Shown here: piece by piece, positions 14,353 to 25,500 of the stretch
Position numbering within the stretch: position 1 is the first letter of the stretch
Layout of the letters: every line of letters starts with the position of its first letter
Assembly (NCBI GenBank): GCA_022316685.1
Contig: JAKJHU010000085.1
Coordinates: 744,001-808,000 of the forward strand
Reading direction: 5' to 3'
Length of the DNA stretch: 64,000 nt
DNA from: Progne subis subis
Lineage: Eukaryota; Chordata; Aves; Passeriformes; Hirundinidae
Notes under the pieces: model-generated
What the model was told of the DNA's origin: nothing
Seen by the model: the letters and a program-made list of their open reading frames with translations, nothing else
The model's database searches: none
Position numbers and translations under genes: made by a program

Positions 14353-15093
14353 ATGGGCTCAGCCATGGGCGCGTGGTTGCTGCTCTTGGTGCTGCTGGCA
14401 GCGGCCCCGGCGCAGGCGGCGGCTCCCCGGCGGCGCCCGGTGCTGCCGGACGCCACAGGCAGCGGGGACGGGGACGAGGCGTCGGCCACGCTGCCCGCCC
14501 AGCCCGTGACCCCCCGGATCAGCCCCACGCTGGGGGACGCGCCGGGGACCACGGTGACCAACAGCTCGGCGCCGGGCGTGCTGGACGGGCTGGTGGACTT
14601 CTTCAAGGAGTACCTGCTGCTGGTGGTGGTGGTGGGCTCGCTGTCCTTCGTCCTCCTCTTCATCATCTGCGCCGCCGTCATCGTCCGGCAGAAGCACAAG
14701 GCCTCCGCCTACTATCCCTCCTCCTTTCCCAAGAAGAAATACGTGGATGAGAGGGACAAGTCCGGGGGAGCGCGGGCGTTCAGCGAGGTGCCCGAGAAAG
14801 CGCCCGAGGCCGGCGCGGAGGAGCCGCTGGACGGCAGCCGGCAGCTCCAGGCGGACATCCTGGCTGCTGCCCAGAACCTCAAATCACCCCACAAGGCGCC
14901 GCTGGCCAACGGGGCCCAGGGCGAGCAGAATTCCCCTCAGGAAGAAGAGGAAGAGGAGGAAGGAAAGAAGTTGGGGGATGAGCAACCCAAGCCCCCCGCC
15001 CAAAATCCAGGCACGGAGGAAGCGGCGAGCGCAGGGAGCAAGGAGACCCCTGATGCATCCCAGGATGGTTCCCAGGCTCCCTCTGGGATCTGA
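14353..15093 (+). CDS. TMEM119: Transmembrane protein 119
   Basis: TMEM119 (obif) is a single-pass type I membrane protein of osteoblasts and, in mammals, a standard marker of resting microglia. One coding exon encodes 246 aa, following a splice acceptor CATCCAACAG| at 14330. The protein has a signal peptide (residues 1-22, leucine-rich, ending AQA), a short ectodomain with an N-glycosylation sequon (NSS at 70-72), the conserved VDFFKEY motif, a membrane span at about 87-111 and then RQKHKASAYYPSSFPKKKYVD. That last block is almost identical in mammals. The rest of the tail keeps RAFSEVPEKAPE and SRQLQADILAAAQNLKSP and then becomes acidic and variable (a run of Glu near residue 197). A second ATG at 14365 (GCCATGG) has a better context, so the true start may be residue 5. 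It lies in the same orientation as SELPLG, as in mammals. Confidence 0.95.
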   Translation: MGSAMGAWLLLLVLLAAAPAQAAAPRRRPVLPDATGSGDGDEASATLPAQPVTPRISPTLGDAPGTTVTNSSAPGVLDGLVDFFKEYLLLVVVVGSLSFVLLFIICAAVIVRQKHKASAYYPSSFPKKKYVDERDKSGGARAFSEVPEKAPEAGAEEPLDGSRQLQADILAAAQNLKSPHKAPLANGAQGEQNSPQEEEEEEEGKKLGDEQPKPPAQNPGTEEAASAGSKETPDASQDGSQAPSGI

Positions 15094-15680
15094 GGCAGGG
15101 ACACAGCCCCCAGCGAGCCTGAGGAGCTGCTGGCTGGGGACACACGATGGACGTGGTGGATCAGGCTCCGTACGTACGTGGCGGCTCAAGGAAGCCCCGA
15201 TGAAGATCCCATTCCCTCCCCGGCTCCCCCGACCCTCGTGCTGATGGGATGTTTGTGGGGAGGGGGATTTGCCAGCTGGTGGTTTTCCCCAGCACTGGAA
15301 CGCCGTCAGCCCCGGCTCCTGCTGCCTGAGGGGCTTCTCCCACCCCAGGCACTGGGAGGGTGCATTCCCCCAGCTCCAGCTCTGACCCCCTTTTTGCCAC
15401 CAGCTTCCTCCCAAATGTTATTTTAATCAGCAGCAGCAGCCTGGTCCGTGCCGGGCTCCTGGCTGGGAGCTGCATCCCTCTGGGAAGAGGGATGGGACCA
15501 GGGCTGGAGATCTGTAGGACATGGGTCAGCTGTGCCCATGGCCACCCAAGGGAAAGAGGGATGAGGATTTAGGGACAAGGACGCTCCTTTCCTTCTTTCA
15601 CCCCAGAGCCCAGCTGGGTTTTTGCCTCACTTCCGGAACCCCTTCAGCTAGAAATAAACGTTTCCTCCGCACAGCTCCTC
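15094..15680 (+). other. TMEM119: TMEM119 3'UTR with poly(A) signal
   Basis: AATAAA at 15653-15658 follows the stop by about 560 nt. A GTGTGTCTCTG segment comes soon after, giving a consistent 3' end near 15,675. No other gene is visible here. Confidence 0.7.
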
Positions 15681-15689
15681 TCCCGTGTG

Positions 15690-17172
15690 TCTCTGCAGCC
15701 GTGGGGACAGTCCCCGTGTCCCCGCGCTCCTCCAGGGCCAGTGGAGCCCTGGGCAGGGCATTACCAGTCCCCACATCAGCACATCACGTGCCCTTCCAGG
15801 AACCCTTTATCTTGTACCCACAGCTGTGGGGCTGTGGGGGATTCAGCCACGGCACTGGGGTGCAGCTGCTGCAGTGGGGACAGCGGGGAAACCTGGGAGG
15901 TGAGAGAGGCTGCTCTGCCTCAAAAGCAGCACAACCCCACATCCCTGTATCCCTGCAACCTCCTGTATCCCTGTGTTTTATCCCATCATGTTCCTGCCTC
16001 AGGACAACACTCTCTTGGGAAGAGCATGCCGCCACGATGAGCTGATTTTGCCCCAAAGCAGTGTGAAGTTTTCATGATTTCTTTTTTTTTTAACTGGGAA
16101 ATAGCAGGATTGTTTCATGAGGGAGAGGCACGTTCCTCGCTGCTGGAGGGTGCCAGGAGCTGAGGAACCACAAGAGGGACCTCACGAGAGGCAAACTCAC
16201 AGCAAAGCGTGACCTCTGCCTTAAAAATCACGAACATTGTGCCCAGATGGAGCAGAACGAGACAATCGTTTTTTTAAATGTGGTTTTAAATTTTTAACAA
16301 CACCCCTCAGTATGAAAAATGGGAAGCAGGGTGTCTTGTGGGGGGGTTAGAAGGTAAGTAAGTGAAGCTGGCCAATGTGTTGTGTGCTTGGTTTGGAAAT
16401 ACTCCCCTGGAAAAGAGGAACTCTGGGAGCTCCCCCTCAGCTCTGCATTCCAGCTCTGCTATTCCCCACTGGGGTTCCAGTCTGAGGGTGTACTTAGAGA
16501 ATCTTGGGAGTGGTTTGGGTTGGAAGGGACCTTAAAGCTCATCCAGTTGCAAACCCCTTCCTTGGGGAGGGACAGCTTCCTCTAGCCTAGGATTTACAGC
16601 TGTAGGAAAGCACCTGGTGAGTGAAAAAGTGAAATTCTTAAGAGAAAACATCCCAAAATTCAGGCTGTTCCTCAAATAAGAGCTTCAAAAATTAAGCAGT
16701 GACAGGATGGGAGCAGAAATCACCCGTGTTTCCTGGCCACTTTTCCCTTTGGCACCTGCAAAGGGTCCAAGAACTCCAAGGGCAGGAATTTGCCCCCGGA
16801 TTGCGAAACCAACCCTGACGCAGCCAGAGCCAAGGGCGGCCCCAGAGCTCTCACACACACATCCAAACCAGGCCAACGATTACCACCAAATTCCATAAAA
16901 TATTAGGCAAAACTAGACATCTTCCCAAAATAAAGATCAAAGTGCAGCCCTTCCAGTACCAGTTTTGTCTCCGGAGCGGATTCTTCCCACGGCATTCCCG
17001 AGGGAAGAGGAGCTCCCATCCACGTGAGCACTACGGAGTGGCTGGACACCACAGGGACACTTTGTGCATAACTTGTGCGTATCTTACAGCTTGAGTAGTG
17101 CACAGGGTCCTACTACAGCTCGGGAATTGCACTGCAGAGTGAGGAGGGAGGAGGGGAGGCTGCGCAGGCAGT
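15690..17172. other. Intergenic sequence plus undetermined ISCU 3'UTR
   Basis: TMEM119 (plus) and ISCU (minus) converge here. No ORF is credible. A CR1 fragment sits at 16498-16585. I found no clear AATAAA on the minus strand, so the ISCU 3' end is not placed. The AATAAA-like sequence near 16929 is on the wrong strand for ISCU. Confidence 0.5.
16498..16585 (-). repeat. CR1 LINE 3' fragment
   Basis: The sequence 'GAGTGGTTTGGGTTGGAAGG' followed by 'GACCTTAAAGCTCATCCAGT' is the classic antisense CR1 terminus. Confidence 0.9.
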
Positions 17173-18952
17173 TCAGGCATTGTCGGCTTTTTTGTCGGAT
17201 TCTCTGCTTGACTCCTGCTTCAGTTTGTAATCAGCCAAGGCAGCCTTGATGGCGTCTTCAGCCAGCACTGCAAAGCAAAAATAAAGAGGATTTTAAGGAC
17301 AGTCCAAGGGGGTTTAGGACAAAAGATGAGGTAAAAACAAAAGCAGGCAGCGATGAGTTAACAAGACCAGCAGCACGGATTGATCTTGGGAGGAAAACCT
17401 GAATGGAATTCCTGAAATACTGAACTCCTACAGTGCTGATTTCATGTAATATAAATTCAGATAAAAATAATTCAGAATCTGATTATTACCAGTCTGCTGA
17501 GCCACAGGCTCCAAAATATTGACGTGATCTGAACGTCCTTGAATTAACCCTGAAATCTGAACAAGTTTTCTCTTAAGGATGACGTCGTGCAGAAACTGTT
17601 CGGTAAACAGCACCCAGAAGCATCTGTGCTATTCCCAGAGCATCTGAGATCCAGGGTTTTTACTTACTGGAGCAGTGCAGTTTGACAGGGGGAAGGCAGA
17701 GTTCCTTGGCAATATCTGTGTTCTTGATTTTCAGTGCTTCGTCAACCTGAAACACAGGCAGAGGTGGTGACAAAACCTTTACAGTCACGGGCCCTGCTGT
17801 TTGTGTTGGCTAAGGTTTGTGCTCCAGAGCTAGCAGAATCCACTGGGGAGATTATCTAAGGTGCCCAGGGCAGTGAGGGATGTGGGAATTGAGGAATGTC
17901 TGACACAGCAGTGTCACAGACTGTCCCCACTTGGGCTGCTCCAAGGCTGCTCATCCTCTAGCATAGCACTGAGGTGCATTTACTGCTGGCAGAAGAACCA
18001 ATTTAAATGATCTAAAGACTCTCTATAACTAAAATTTCTGCCACCAGCCTGGTTGTGCTCATTGCATAAGATTTCCTGGTGGAATTATTCAAAAACATAT
18101 GGATGTGGCACTTGGGGACATGGTCAGCGGTAGGAGCTCTGGGGGACAGTTGGACTTGATGTTCTTAGAGTGCTTTTCCAACCTTAATGATTCTCTGATG
18201 GTTGTTGAAAAAGACAATTATTGCTCTACAACTGAAACCCTGACAGTGCTGGCAGTTCCTTCTACTACACCAAGTAGCGCAGGGACTCCCTGGAGAGCAC
18301 TTCCTACACGATCCCAACAGAGAACCCAGGCCCGTGGGAAGCTCTGACGCTTTCCCGGAGCTCCCTCACCGTTCTCCCTTTGATCCACTCCGTGGCCAGC
18401 GAGCTGGAGGCGATGGCCGAGCCACAGCCGAAGGTTTTGAAGCGAGCATCCACGATCTTGCCGTTCTCGTCCACTTCCACCTGCGGGAGCATTTTGGGGA
18501 CATTTCAGCCCGGTTCAGCTCAGCCGGGCCCCCGGGGAGCGGGACTGGCCCTGCCGCGGGCACAGGGCGGACATGAGGGAAACCCGTGCCGTCCCCTGAG
18601 GGGACACGGGCAGGTTTGACCCTCGCAACAGCCCCCTGTGATCCCACCCAGCTGCCAGCGGGTCCCCAAGGTCACCTGCAGCTTCATGACATCGCCGCAG
18701 GCCGGGGCGCCCACCAGGCCGGTGCCCACGTTCTTGGCATTGCGGTCGAGGGAGCCGACGTTGCGCGGGTTCTCGTAGTGATCCACCACCTGCCAAGACA
18801 CAGCGTCAGCGAGTGACACATCGCGCCCCCCGCCTCCCGTCCCTCCCTGTATCCCGCTCGCCCCTCACCTTCTTGTGGTAGCCCAGCGCGGCCGGGGCCG
18901 GGCCGGGCCGGGGCCGCAGCAGCGCCGCCCCCGCCGCCCTCAGCGCCGCCAT
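17173..18952 (-). CDS. ISCU: Iron-sulfur cluster assembly scaffold
   Basis: ISCU is the scaffold on which NFS1-ISD11, frataxin and ferredoxin build [2Fe-2S] clusters, mainly in the mitochondrial matrix. Five exons are read on the minus strand: 18952-18869, 18789-18676, 18480-18370, 17746-17668 and 17267-17173. All borders are GT-AG, giving 160 aa. The first exon encodes an Arg/Ala-rich mitochondrial presequence ([16 protein letters not shown]) ending GYHKK. The mature part starts [13 protein letters not shown]. All ligand or catalytic residues are present: Cys59 in GAPACGD with Asp61, Cys85 in FGCGSA, and Cys128 in LHCSM. The HSPA9-binding LPPVK is at 121-125. The C-terminal tail after DYKLKQE is variable and polar. 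The gene is divergent from SART3; its ATG lies 578 bp from the SART3 ATG. A TATA box at 18985-18992 implies a very short 5'UTR. Confidence 0.97.
18060..18205 (+). repeat. CR1 LINE 3' fragment
   Basis: The sequence 'GGATGTGGCACTTGGGGACA', then 'ACAGTTGGACTTGATGTTCT' and 'TTTTCCAACCTTAATGATTC', is a textbook CR1 end. It lies in an ISCU intron, antisense to the gene. Confidence 0.93.
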
Positions 18953-18956
18953 CTTA
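18945..18956 (-). promoter_or_regulatory. TISU-like initiator at the ISCU start codon
   Basis: On the minus strand the start context is TAAGATGGCGGC. It matches the TISU consensus SAASATGGCGGC at all positions but the first. TISU is both a YY1 core promoter site and a start context for scanning-free initiation on very short 5'UTRs. Confidence 0.75.
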
Positions 18957-19526
18957 ACTGAGGGGAGGGGCGGTGTCCGACTCCCTTTTATAACCTCGGG
19001 CGGGTTGACCACGCCCCGACCACGCCCCAACCGCGCCCCTTCGCCTCCAGCTCCCGGGTTTCACCCCGGCCATGCGTTCGCCGCTCGGCGCGAGCATTGG
19101 AGGCTGCCTGTGGGGCGGGCTTCTCGCTGTGGCTAGAACAATCAGTAAATAAACAAACGATGGGAACGGCCTTTCAATCGCGCCATATCGCGACAGCCGG
19201 CGCTCGTGCGGCGTGCGGCGCCACTCTCAATATGGCGGGAGAGCGGCGCCGCGCACGCCGCGGACCCTCTCGGAGGCCCCCTGATGGCCACACAGCGGGG
19301 CGCCCGCGGTGCTGCCTGCGCCACGGAGCAGAAGACAAAGGGTCGCGCCGCGGCCGCACTCGGCGCTTCCCGGCCGCGGTGCGCGGGCGAGCTCGGGGCG
19401 GGGCGGGCCGAGGATCCCGGTTCTTCCGGCCCGGTTCGGCCGGCGGCGGGGCGGAGCAGCGGCACGGGCGGCGCGGGGACAGCCACGGTGGCCGGCGGAG
19501 CGCGGCGGCCGGCGAGCCGAGCTGCA
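18957..19526. promoter_or_regulatory. Bidirectional CpG-rich promoter of ISCU and SART3
   Basis: About 570 bp separate the two divergent start codons, and the stretch is CpG-dense. Visible elements are a minus-strand TATA box (18985-18992), a YY1-like CAATATGGCGGGAG near 19228, an ETS/GABP-like CTTCCGG near 19424, and a partly palindromic TCGCGCCATATCGCGA near 19179. Confidence 0.8.
18985..18992 (-). promoter_or_regulatory. TATA box for ISCU
   Basis: On the minus strand the sequence reads TATAAAAG, inside GGTTATAAAAGGGAG. It lies 33-40 nt upstream of the ISCU ATG at 18952. Initiation 25-30 nt downstream would give a 5'UTR of roughly 5-15 nt. Confidence 0.7.
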
Positions 19527-19538
19527 TAAGATGGCGGC
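19527..19538 (+). promoter_or_regulatory. TISU-like initiator at the SART3 start codon
   Basis: The context TAAGATGGCGGC is identical to that at the ISCU start on the other strand. It predicts a short SART3 5'UTR and YY1 occupancy. Confidence 0.75.
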
Positions 19539-22500
19539 GGCGGGAGCTGAGGCGGCGGCCGAGGAGGAGAAGCGGCTGCCGGAGGGAGACCCCGAGTCGG
19601 GCGGGGACTCGGACGATGAGGGCGACTCGGACTCGTCTGGGGACGGCGAGGATGAGGAGAAGGAGAACGAGGCCGAGATCCAGCGGCTGGAGGAGCAGGT
19701 GGGCCCGGCGGGGCAGCGGGTGTGGCGGGAACGGAGGATAATCCGCGTGTGCCCCGGCATTTGGTGCTGGGAACTGTCAGGGTGTGAATTTCTGTGGTCC
19801 TTGTGAGTTTCTTCCAACTCGGGATATTCCGTGATTTTATGTTTGGAGTCTGAGACGGAAATTGACCAGCTTGGGGATTTCTTTTGAGAGGGAAATAAGA
19901 GGGAAGTCCTAGTAGGCACTTTGCGTTCATTGAGAAATCTGTGCCGGCTGCCCGCGGTTTTTTATTGCCCCTAAAGAAATTAAAACATGATTCTCTCTGT
20001 GACCGGCGGCGGGACCCGAGGGAACGGCCGGAGCTATCTGAGGGGTTAAGTTAAATCTGAGGAAGCTGTGTCGTTTTGGTTCTGTGAGAAGACAGTGCAC
20101 ACTGATGAGAATTGCGTGATTTATTTCCTGGCTTCTTCGCGTCCATCACTCAACACGGCTTTTAAAATTGATTTTTTTTTCTTTTTTTTTAAAGCTTTCC
20201 ATCAATGCTTTTGACTACAACTGTCACTTGGATCTGATCAAGCTGCTCCGGCAGGAGGGAGAGCTGGTGAAGCTCCGCAGGGCTCGGCAGAAGATGAGTG
20301 AGCTCTTCCCCCTCACTGAAGGTACGGAGCATCCTCTGCTCTCCACAGGTGAAGCATCACCTGGGCGAGATTCTCCAGCAGTGGAATAACACATTTGGGC
20401 CAGTTCTCATCACCCTCAGTCGGGGAATGCGATCCAGAGCTCGGCAAACTCCCTCTGAACGTGACGCTTCGCAGACAGGCAGCAAAGAAAGTTCCCTGTT
20501 GGTGGTGATTGTGGATGCTTGAAGTGGGGAATTCTCTTTTTACTCATAGCTCAGAGGCAATGGAAATACTGCAGAGGCTGCTCAGTGTGGGGTTTTATTC
20601 TTGGAAAGGGGCCCTGGCACAGGGTGCCCAGAGAAGCTATGGCTGCCCCTGGATCCCTGGAAATGTCCAAGGCCAGGTTGGATGGGGTTTGGAGCAGCCT
20701 GGGCTAGGGGAAGGTGTTCCTGGCCCGTGGCAGGAGGTGGAATAGGGTGGTTTTCAAAGTCCTGAGAAATTCCAGCTTCTCCCGTTAGTAAAAAGGTGCT
20801 TGTCTGGCACCAATTTAAAAGGTCTCCGCCCAATTTATTTGAAATTAATTAGGAATTGTGGAGGTTTAAATTCCTCTCTTTGCCGTGCTCCCTCTCCTTG
20901 GTGTCCGTCTGTTGCTAAAAACTCACAAAGTGGGCCTGACTTATTATTTTTGAATATTAATGATGTGTTCTAAATTTTTTTTCTTTCAGAAATTTGGCTG
21001 GACTGGTTGAAGGATGAGATAAAAATGGCTTCAGAGATCTCTGAGAGAGAGAAGGTTTATGAGCTCTTTGAAAGAGCAGTCAAAGATTACATCTGTAAGT
21101 CATTAAAATGGAATGGAGGTGAAGAAGTGAGGAGTTATCCTCTGGATCTGCTGGATTGCATTTGGGGTTTGGAAGCATTTCTGGACCCCAGAGCAGTCCC
21201 AACCTCAGGGTTCTTGACTGGAGTTTGGTGTTGGTGGGAATGGTGCTAGGCAGCCAACACTGTTCTCTCACCTCCCCTTCACCTTTAGAATTCAGCTGCT
21301 TCAGGAGTTGCTGATCTGGGAAGCTCAGGTGTTCTGGAAAGAGGAGGAGGAGCTGCTTTAATCTGAATTATTCCAGAGTGTGGCAGCTCTGTGGTCCCAG
21401 CTCAGGAAACGGGATTTTGCTGTTCAGGCATCTTGGTGCATCCCTGCTGTGGTTTGTGTGGCAGAGGTGACAGGCAGGGCCAGTCCCTGTCGGCAAAACC
21501 ACAGGAGTGACACCATTCAGAGGGAAACTCTGTCTGCTGCTGCTGAGCCAACAGCATAAATACAATTCCCAAATACTTTAACTTATCTGGATTAAAAGAA
21601 GAACATCGCCATGCGTTTTTATATGCAGCTCATGAGGCGCTGGGGAAGCAGAGCTGCATTTCCTTGTTACTGTTCCTGAAAAGATCAAGTCACCTGTTTC
21701 TCCTAACCTTGCTTAGGTCCTGAAATTTGGCTGGAATATGCCCAGTATTCCATTGGAGGCATTGGTCAGGAAGGAGGCATCGAGAAGGTCCGGTCCATCT
21801 TCGAGCGGGCTCTGACAGCTGTGGGGCTGCATGTCACCAAGGGCACGGCCCTGTGGGAAGCCTACAGGGAATTTGAGAATGCCATCCTGGAAACGGCACA
21901 GGTGAGCCCCTTCCCCTGGGCTCCCATCCCAGAAAAGCTGTGGTGCAGCTCCTGGAGTCACCTGGAGCTGTCTCATCTCTGTGGTGTCTCAGCTGTTTCT
22001 TCCCAGCTGTAAAAGCCAAGCCTGTGCTCCAGGAAAACCATTCTGTGGGTTTGGCTGATAAAGTAATGGATTTGTGTTTCAGTAAAATCCTAAAATCATC
22101 TCAAATCCAGGAGCAAAGTTTGGCTCTGCTGCTGGCTGAGGTGCCAAGAACGGCTTTAAATTGAAATGTTCCATTATTAAACGATGTTCTGTGGCTGTTT
22201 GTGCACAGAGTCAATCGAGTTTAAGCTTCTAGACTCTTCAGCTTTTAACTCATTCATTGTTCCACACTCTGTGGATGAAGGTATTGTATCCACGGACTTT
22301 GGGCTGAGAGTATTTTATCCCTGGAATGTAGTTTGATATCTGCAAAAGTGACCTTTCCAAGATGGCCAGAATGGGAATATTTCCTTACTTCTGATAATTT
22401 GCTACATAAAAGGTGGAAGTTAAAAGATGTCCCTGCTCATGGTGGCAGTGGGAATTGTTTGATCTTTAAAGGTCCTTTTCAAAGGAGTAACAGGAGGATG

Positions 22501-25500
22501 TTCTTTCATTCCCAAACACAATTAAAGCTGGAAGTTTTAGATCCTCTCCCCACACCCCAGGGATTTACTGAAACCCTTTTTGGCAGCGTGGTGGGGTTGT
22601 GAAATGGCACAGTCACCCCTGACTTCTTGTTCTCAGGTGATCATTTCCCTGTCCTTGTGTCAGCTTTCAGTCAGGAATGCTCTTCCCATTCACCCAGCTT
22701 CCAAGGGGAGCAATTCCCGAGTTTTAACTTTCCCGGCAGCGACAGAAAGGCAGTTTGGCCCCGTGTGCGCCCTTCAAGGATCATGTATTCACTCGGATCT
22801 CTGCTCCCTCAGCTCATAAACAATTCCCTCTCATGTCCATCAGCTGGGGCTGGAGGGAATGGATTGAATTTCCCCGGTTTTTATTTCCTTGCAGCCAGCC
22901 CCTGGCAGCATTCCATCCCCGGAGCAGCAGCAGGTGCTGTGCAGCCAGCTCGAGAAGATCCACACGCTCTTCCGGCGCCAGCTGGGGATCCCACTGCTGG
23001 GTAAGGGCTGGAATGCCGGGACAGGGGGGCCTGGAGCAGCTGGGGGATGCTCCAGGCATCAGGATTCTCCTGGCACAGCCACACCAAGTGCAGGTGGAGG
23101 TCTCGAGTTCTCTTGGACGAGGCACAGATTGCTCTGGATCAGGAATGTTTGGAGTTGTTGGAACTTGGGTCGCCTGGTTGGGAATTTGAGGATGTTCAAA
23201 GTGCAAGTGAGGAGCACAGGATGTGACTTAGGAGTGAGGAGTTCAGCTGTGGTTGCTGCATGAAACCCTTGGAAGGGAGTATCTGGCAATTCTGGGAATT
23301 CTGCCTTTTCTAGCTCCTTGAGTCCCTTTTCTTGCTCGTGGGAGAAAGTTCAGCACAGTTCTTTTGACTTCATTTCCATCTGGAAAGAGTTTGGGTCCTC
23401 TTTTCTCTAAAGCCTTGGGGAAAAATTTGCCACTTTGGTTTTCTAATTCCAAATGAGCAGCTTTAATGCAGCTTGCCCTGAGTTCGTTATAGGACATTGT
23501 GTGAGATGAAATGTCTGAATCCTTTAAGAATGTAGCAGTGTGTCACTAAGGACCAAAAGAGGATTAAAATTTAAATATTTATTCTAAATAAATTAGAATA
23601 ATGTAATAGTACGAATAGAATCAAATTAATATAATATGATAAATATCATATAAATAAAACCAGGAATTTGTCTTAGAACCAAACACAGCCTGAAATCTGA
23701 ATTTTTAGTTTCATGAGTGCATTATTGATGGGATTTCATGTTTTAATAGACATGGAGGCTTCATATGCTGAATATGAGGAGTGGTCAGAAGAGCCCATCC
23801 CAGAAGCAACAATAAAGAACTACAAAAAGGCTCTACAGCAGCTGGAGAAGTGTAAACCCTACGAGGAGGCACTGGTAATGCTGGCATTAACACCTTCCTT
23901 TAAAACTGAGAGGGAATTGCTAGGGGGTGGTTTATTTATTTTTTTTCCCCCAAATTTATTATTTTTCTCATCCTCAGCTGGGGGACTTTGTCATTGACAG
24001 TTATATACTGGGAATACTGGAAATTAGGGAGTGCACTGAGTGTGCCAGGCCACCCTGAGGTGCACACGAGGACCCTGGGTGTGTTTTCCAGCACTGGGCT
24101 AAAGCGAATAAACCCAGGATCTGACTGATTTCAGACCCGTTCAGAGGTGTATGAAAATCAACAGCTGCTGACGATACAGAGGGAAAATTCTTGTGCGAAA
24201 TCTTGCACAAGAGCTGCTCTGAGGAGCAGCTGAACTGTTGGAGTCTTGCTTTGTTGAAGAGTTTGATGTTGTGTCTCCCTGGTTGTTTTCCAGCTGGGTG
24301 CTGAAACCCCAAAGCTGGCAGAATACCAAGCTTACATTGATTTTGAAATGAAAGCAGGTGACCCAGCTCGGATTCAGTTGATCTATGAGAGAGCTTTGGC
24401 TGAGAACTGCCTTGTCCCAGACCTCTGGACACGCTACAACCAGTATTTGGTAAGGAAATGAACCCATGAATGTTTGCAGGTTTGTTTTCCTGCCTTTACT
24501 TTGGTTTGTTTGTTTTTAATCTCAGTTGCTGATAAACAGCCAGGAAGTTCTACCTGAGTCCTGTCCTTTAGTCTGTAAATATTCCAGGGGCTGATTTTCA
24601 CCTTCCCTTTGGTTTCCTCCTGTTTTCAGGGCTGTGTTTATTGCTCTTGTGGGCATTTCTCGCTTTGCTCTGCTCTAGCTGTGTTTTCTCTGCAGAATTA
24701 CAGGGTGTGGGCGCTGAAGCAAACCCAGATGTTCAGTCCCTGTTTCCAGGGAGCTTTGTCAGTGCAGTTTGAAGCTGATGCTGAGCTCCAGAGGCAGGAC
24801 AGAAGGTGGCTGGATTAAGGGATCAGGGTGACTCCCTGCAGGAGCTTATTCAGGCTCAGTTTTTCTATCATCTTTCTCTTCCCAGCTGGACACAGCAGGT
24901 TGGAGTTGGAACGACACCTCCACAAATAGGCTGGGTGTGCTCCCTCTTTGTATCCTTGACATTCTAGAAGCAGATGGGAATTCACTCAGTGCCTTTATTA
25001 TATTTATTTCTTTGGCAGAAAACACCTCACTGGCCTGGTAGTTTTGTCCTGAGCATATTCTTCCTCGCTGGAAGGTGTTCACTGGGTTTTTAGGAACACG
25101 GTATTTAAAATAACCCATCTGAGCTTTTTAAACATAAAATGAAAGTACTGGTTTGTAGGTGTTGGCTCTTTATAAGCTGGGGTTTGGCTCGGGTGGTCTC
25201 TCTGACAGGAACTTCACTTTCCTTTGTGTGATTCTTTCAGGACAGGCAGCTGAAGGTGAAGGAATTGGTTTTATCCGCCCACGACCGCGCTGTCAGGAAT
25301 TGCCCCTGGACTGTTGGGCTGTGGATTAGGTACCTGCTGGCCATGGAGAGGCACAGGGTTGAGCACAGCATCATCTCTGGTGAGGAAAGAACCAGCAAAT
25401 GCACTTCAGGGCTGCTCTCTGCCCTCCAGACAGCCTGGGACAAATGGGATTTGCAGGATCTGTTCTCATCCTGCTGCTGCAAGGGCAAAGCTGCAGCCTG

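Noticed and set aside
23555..23662. Origin or matrix attachment element
   Set aside because: It is only AT-rich. No defined motif supports a function.
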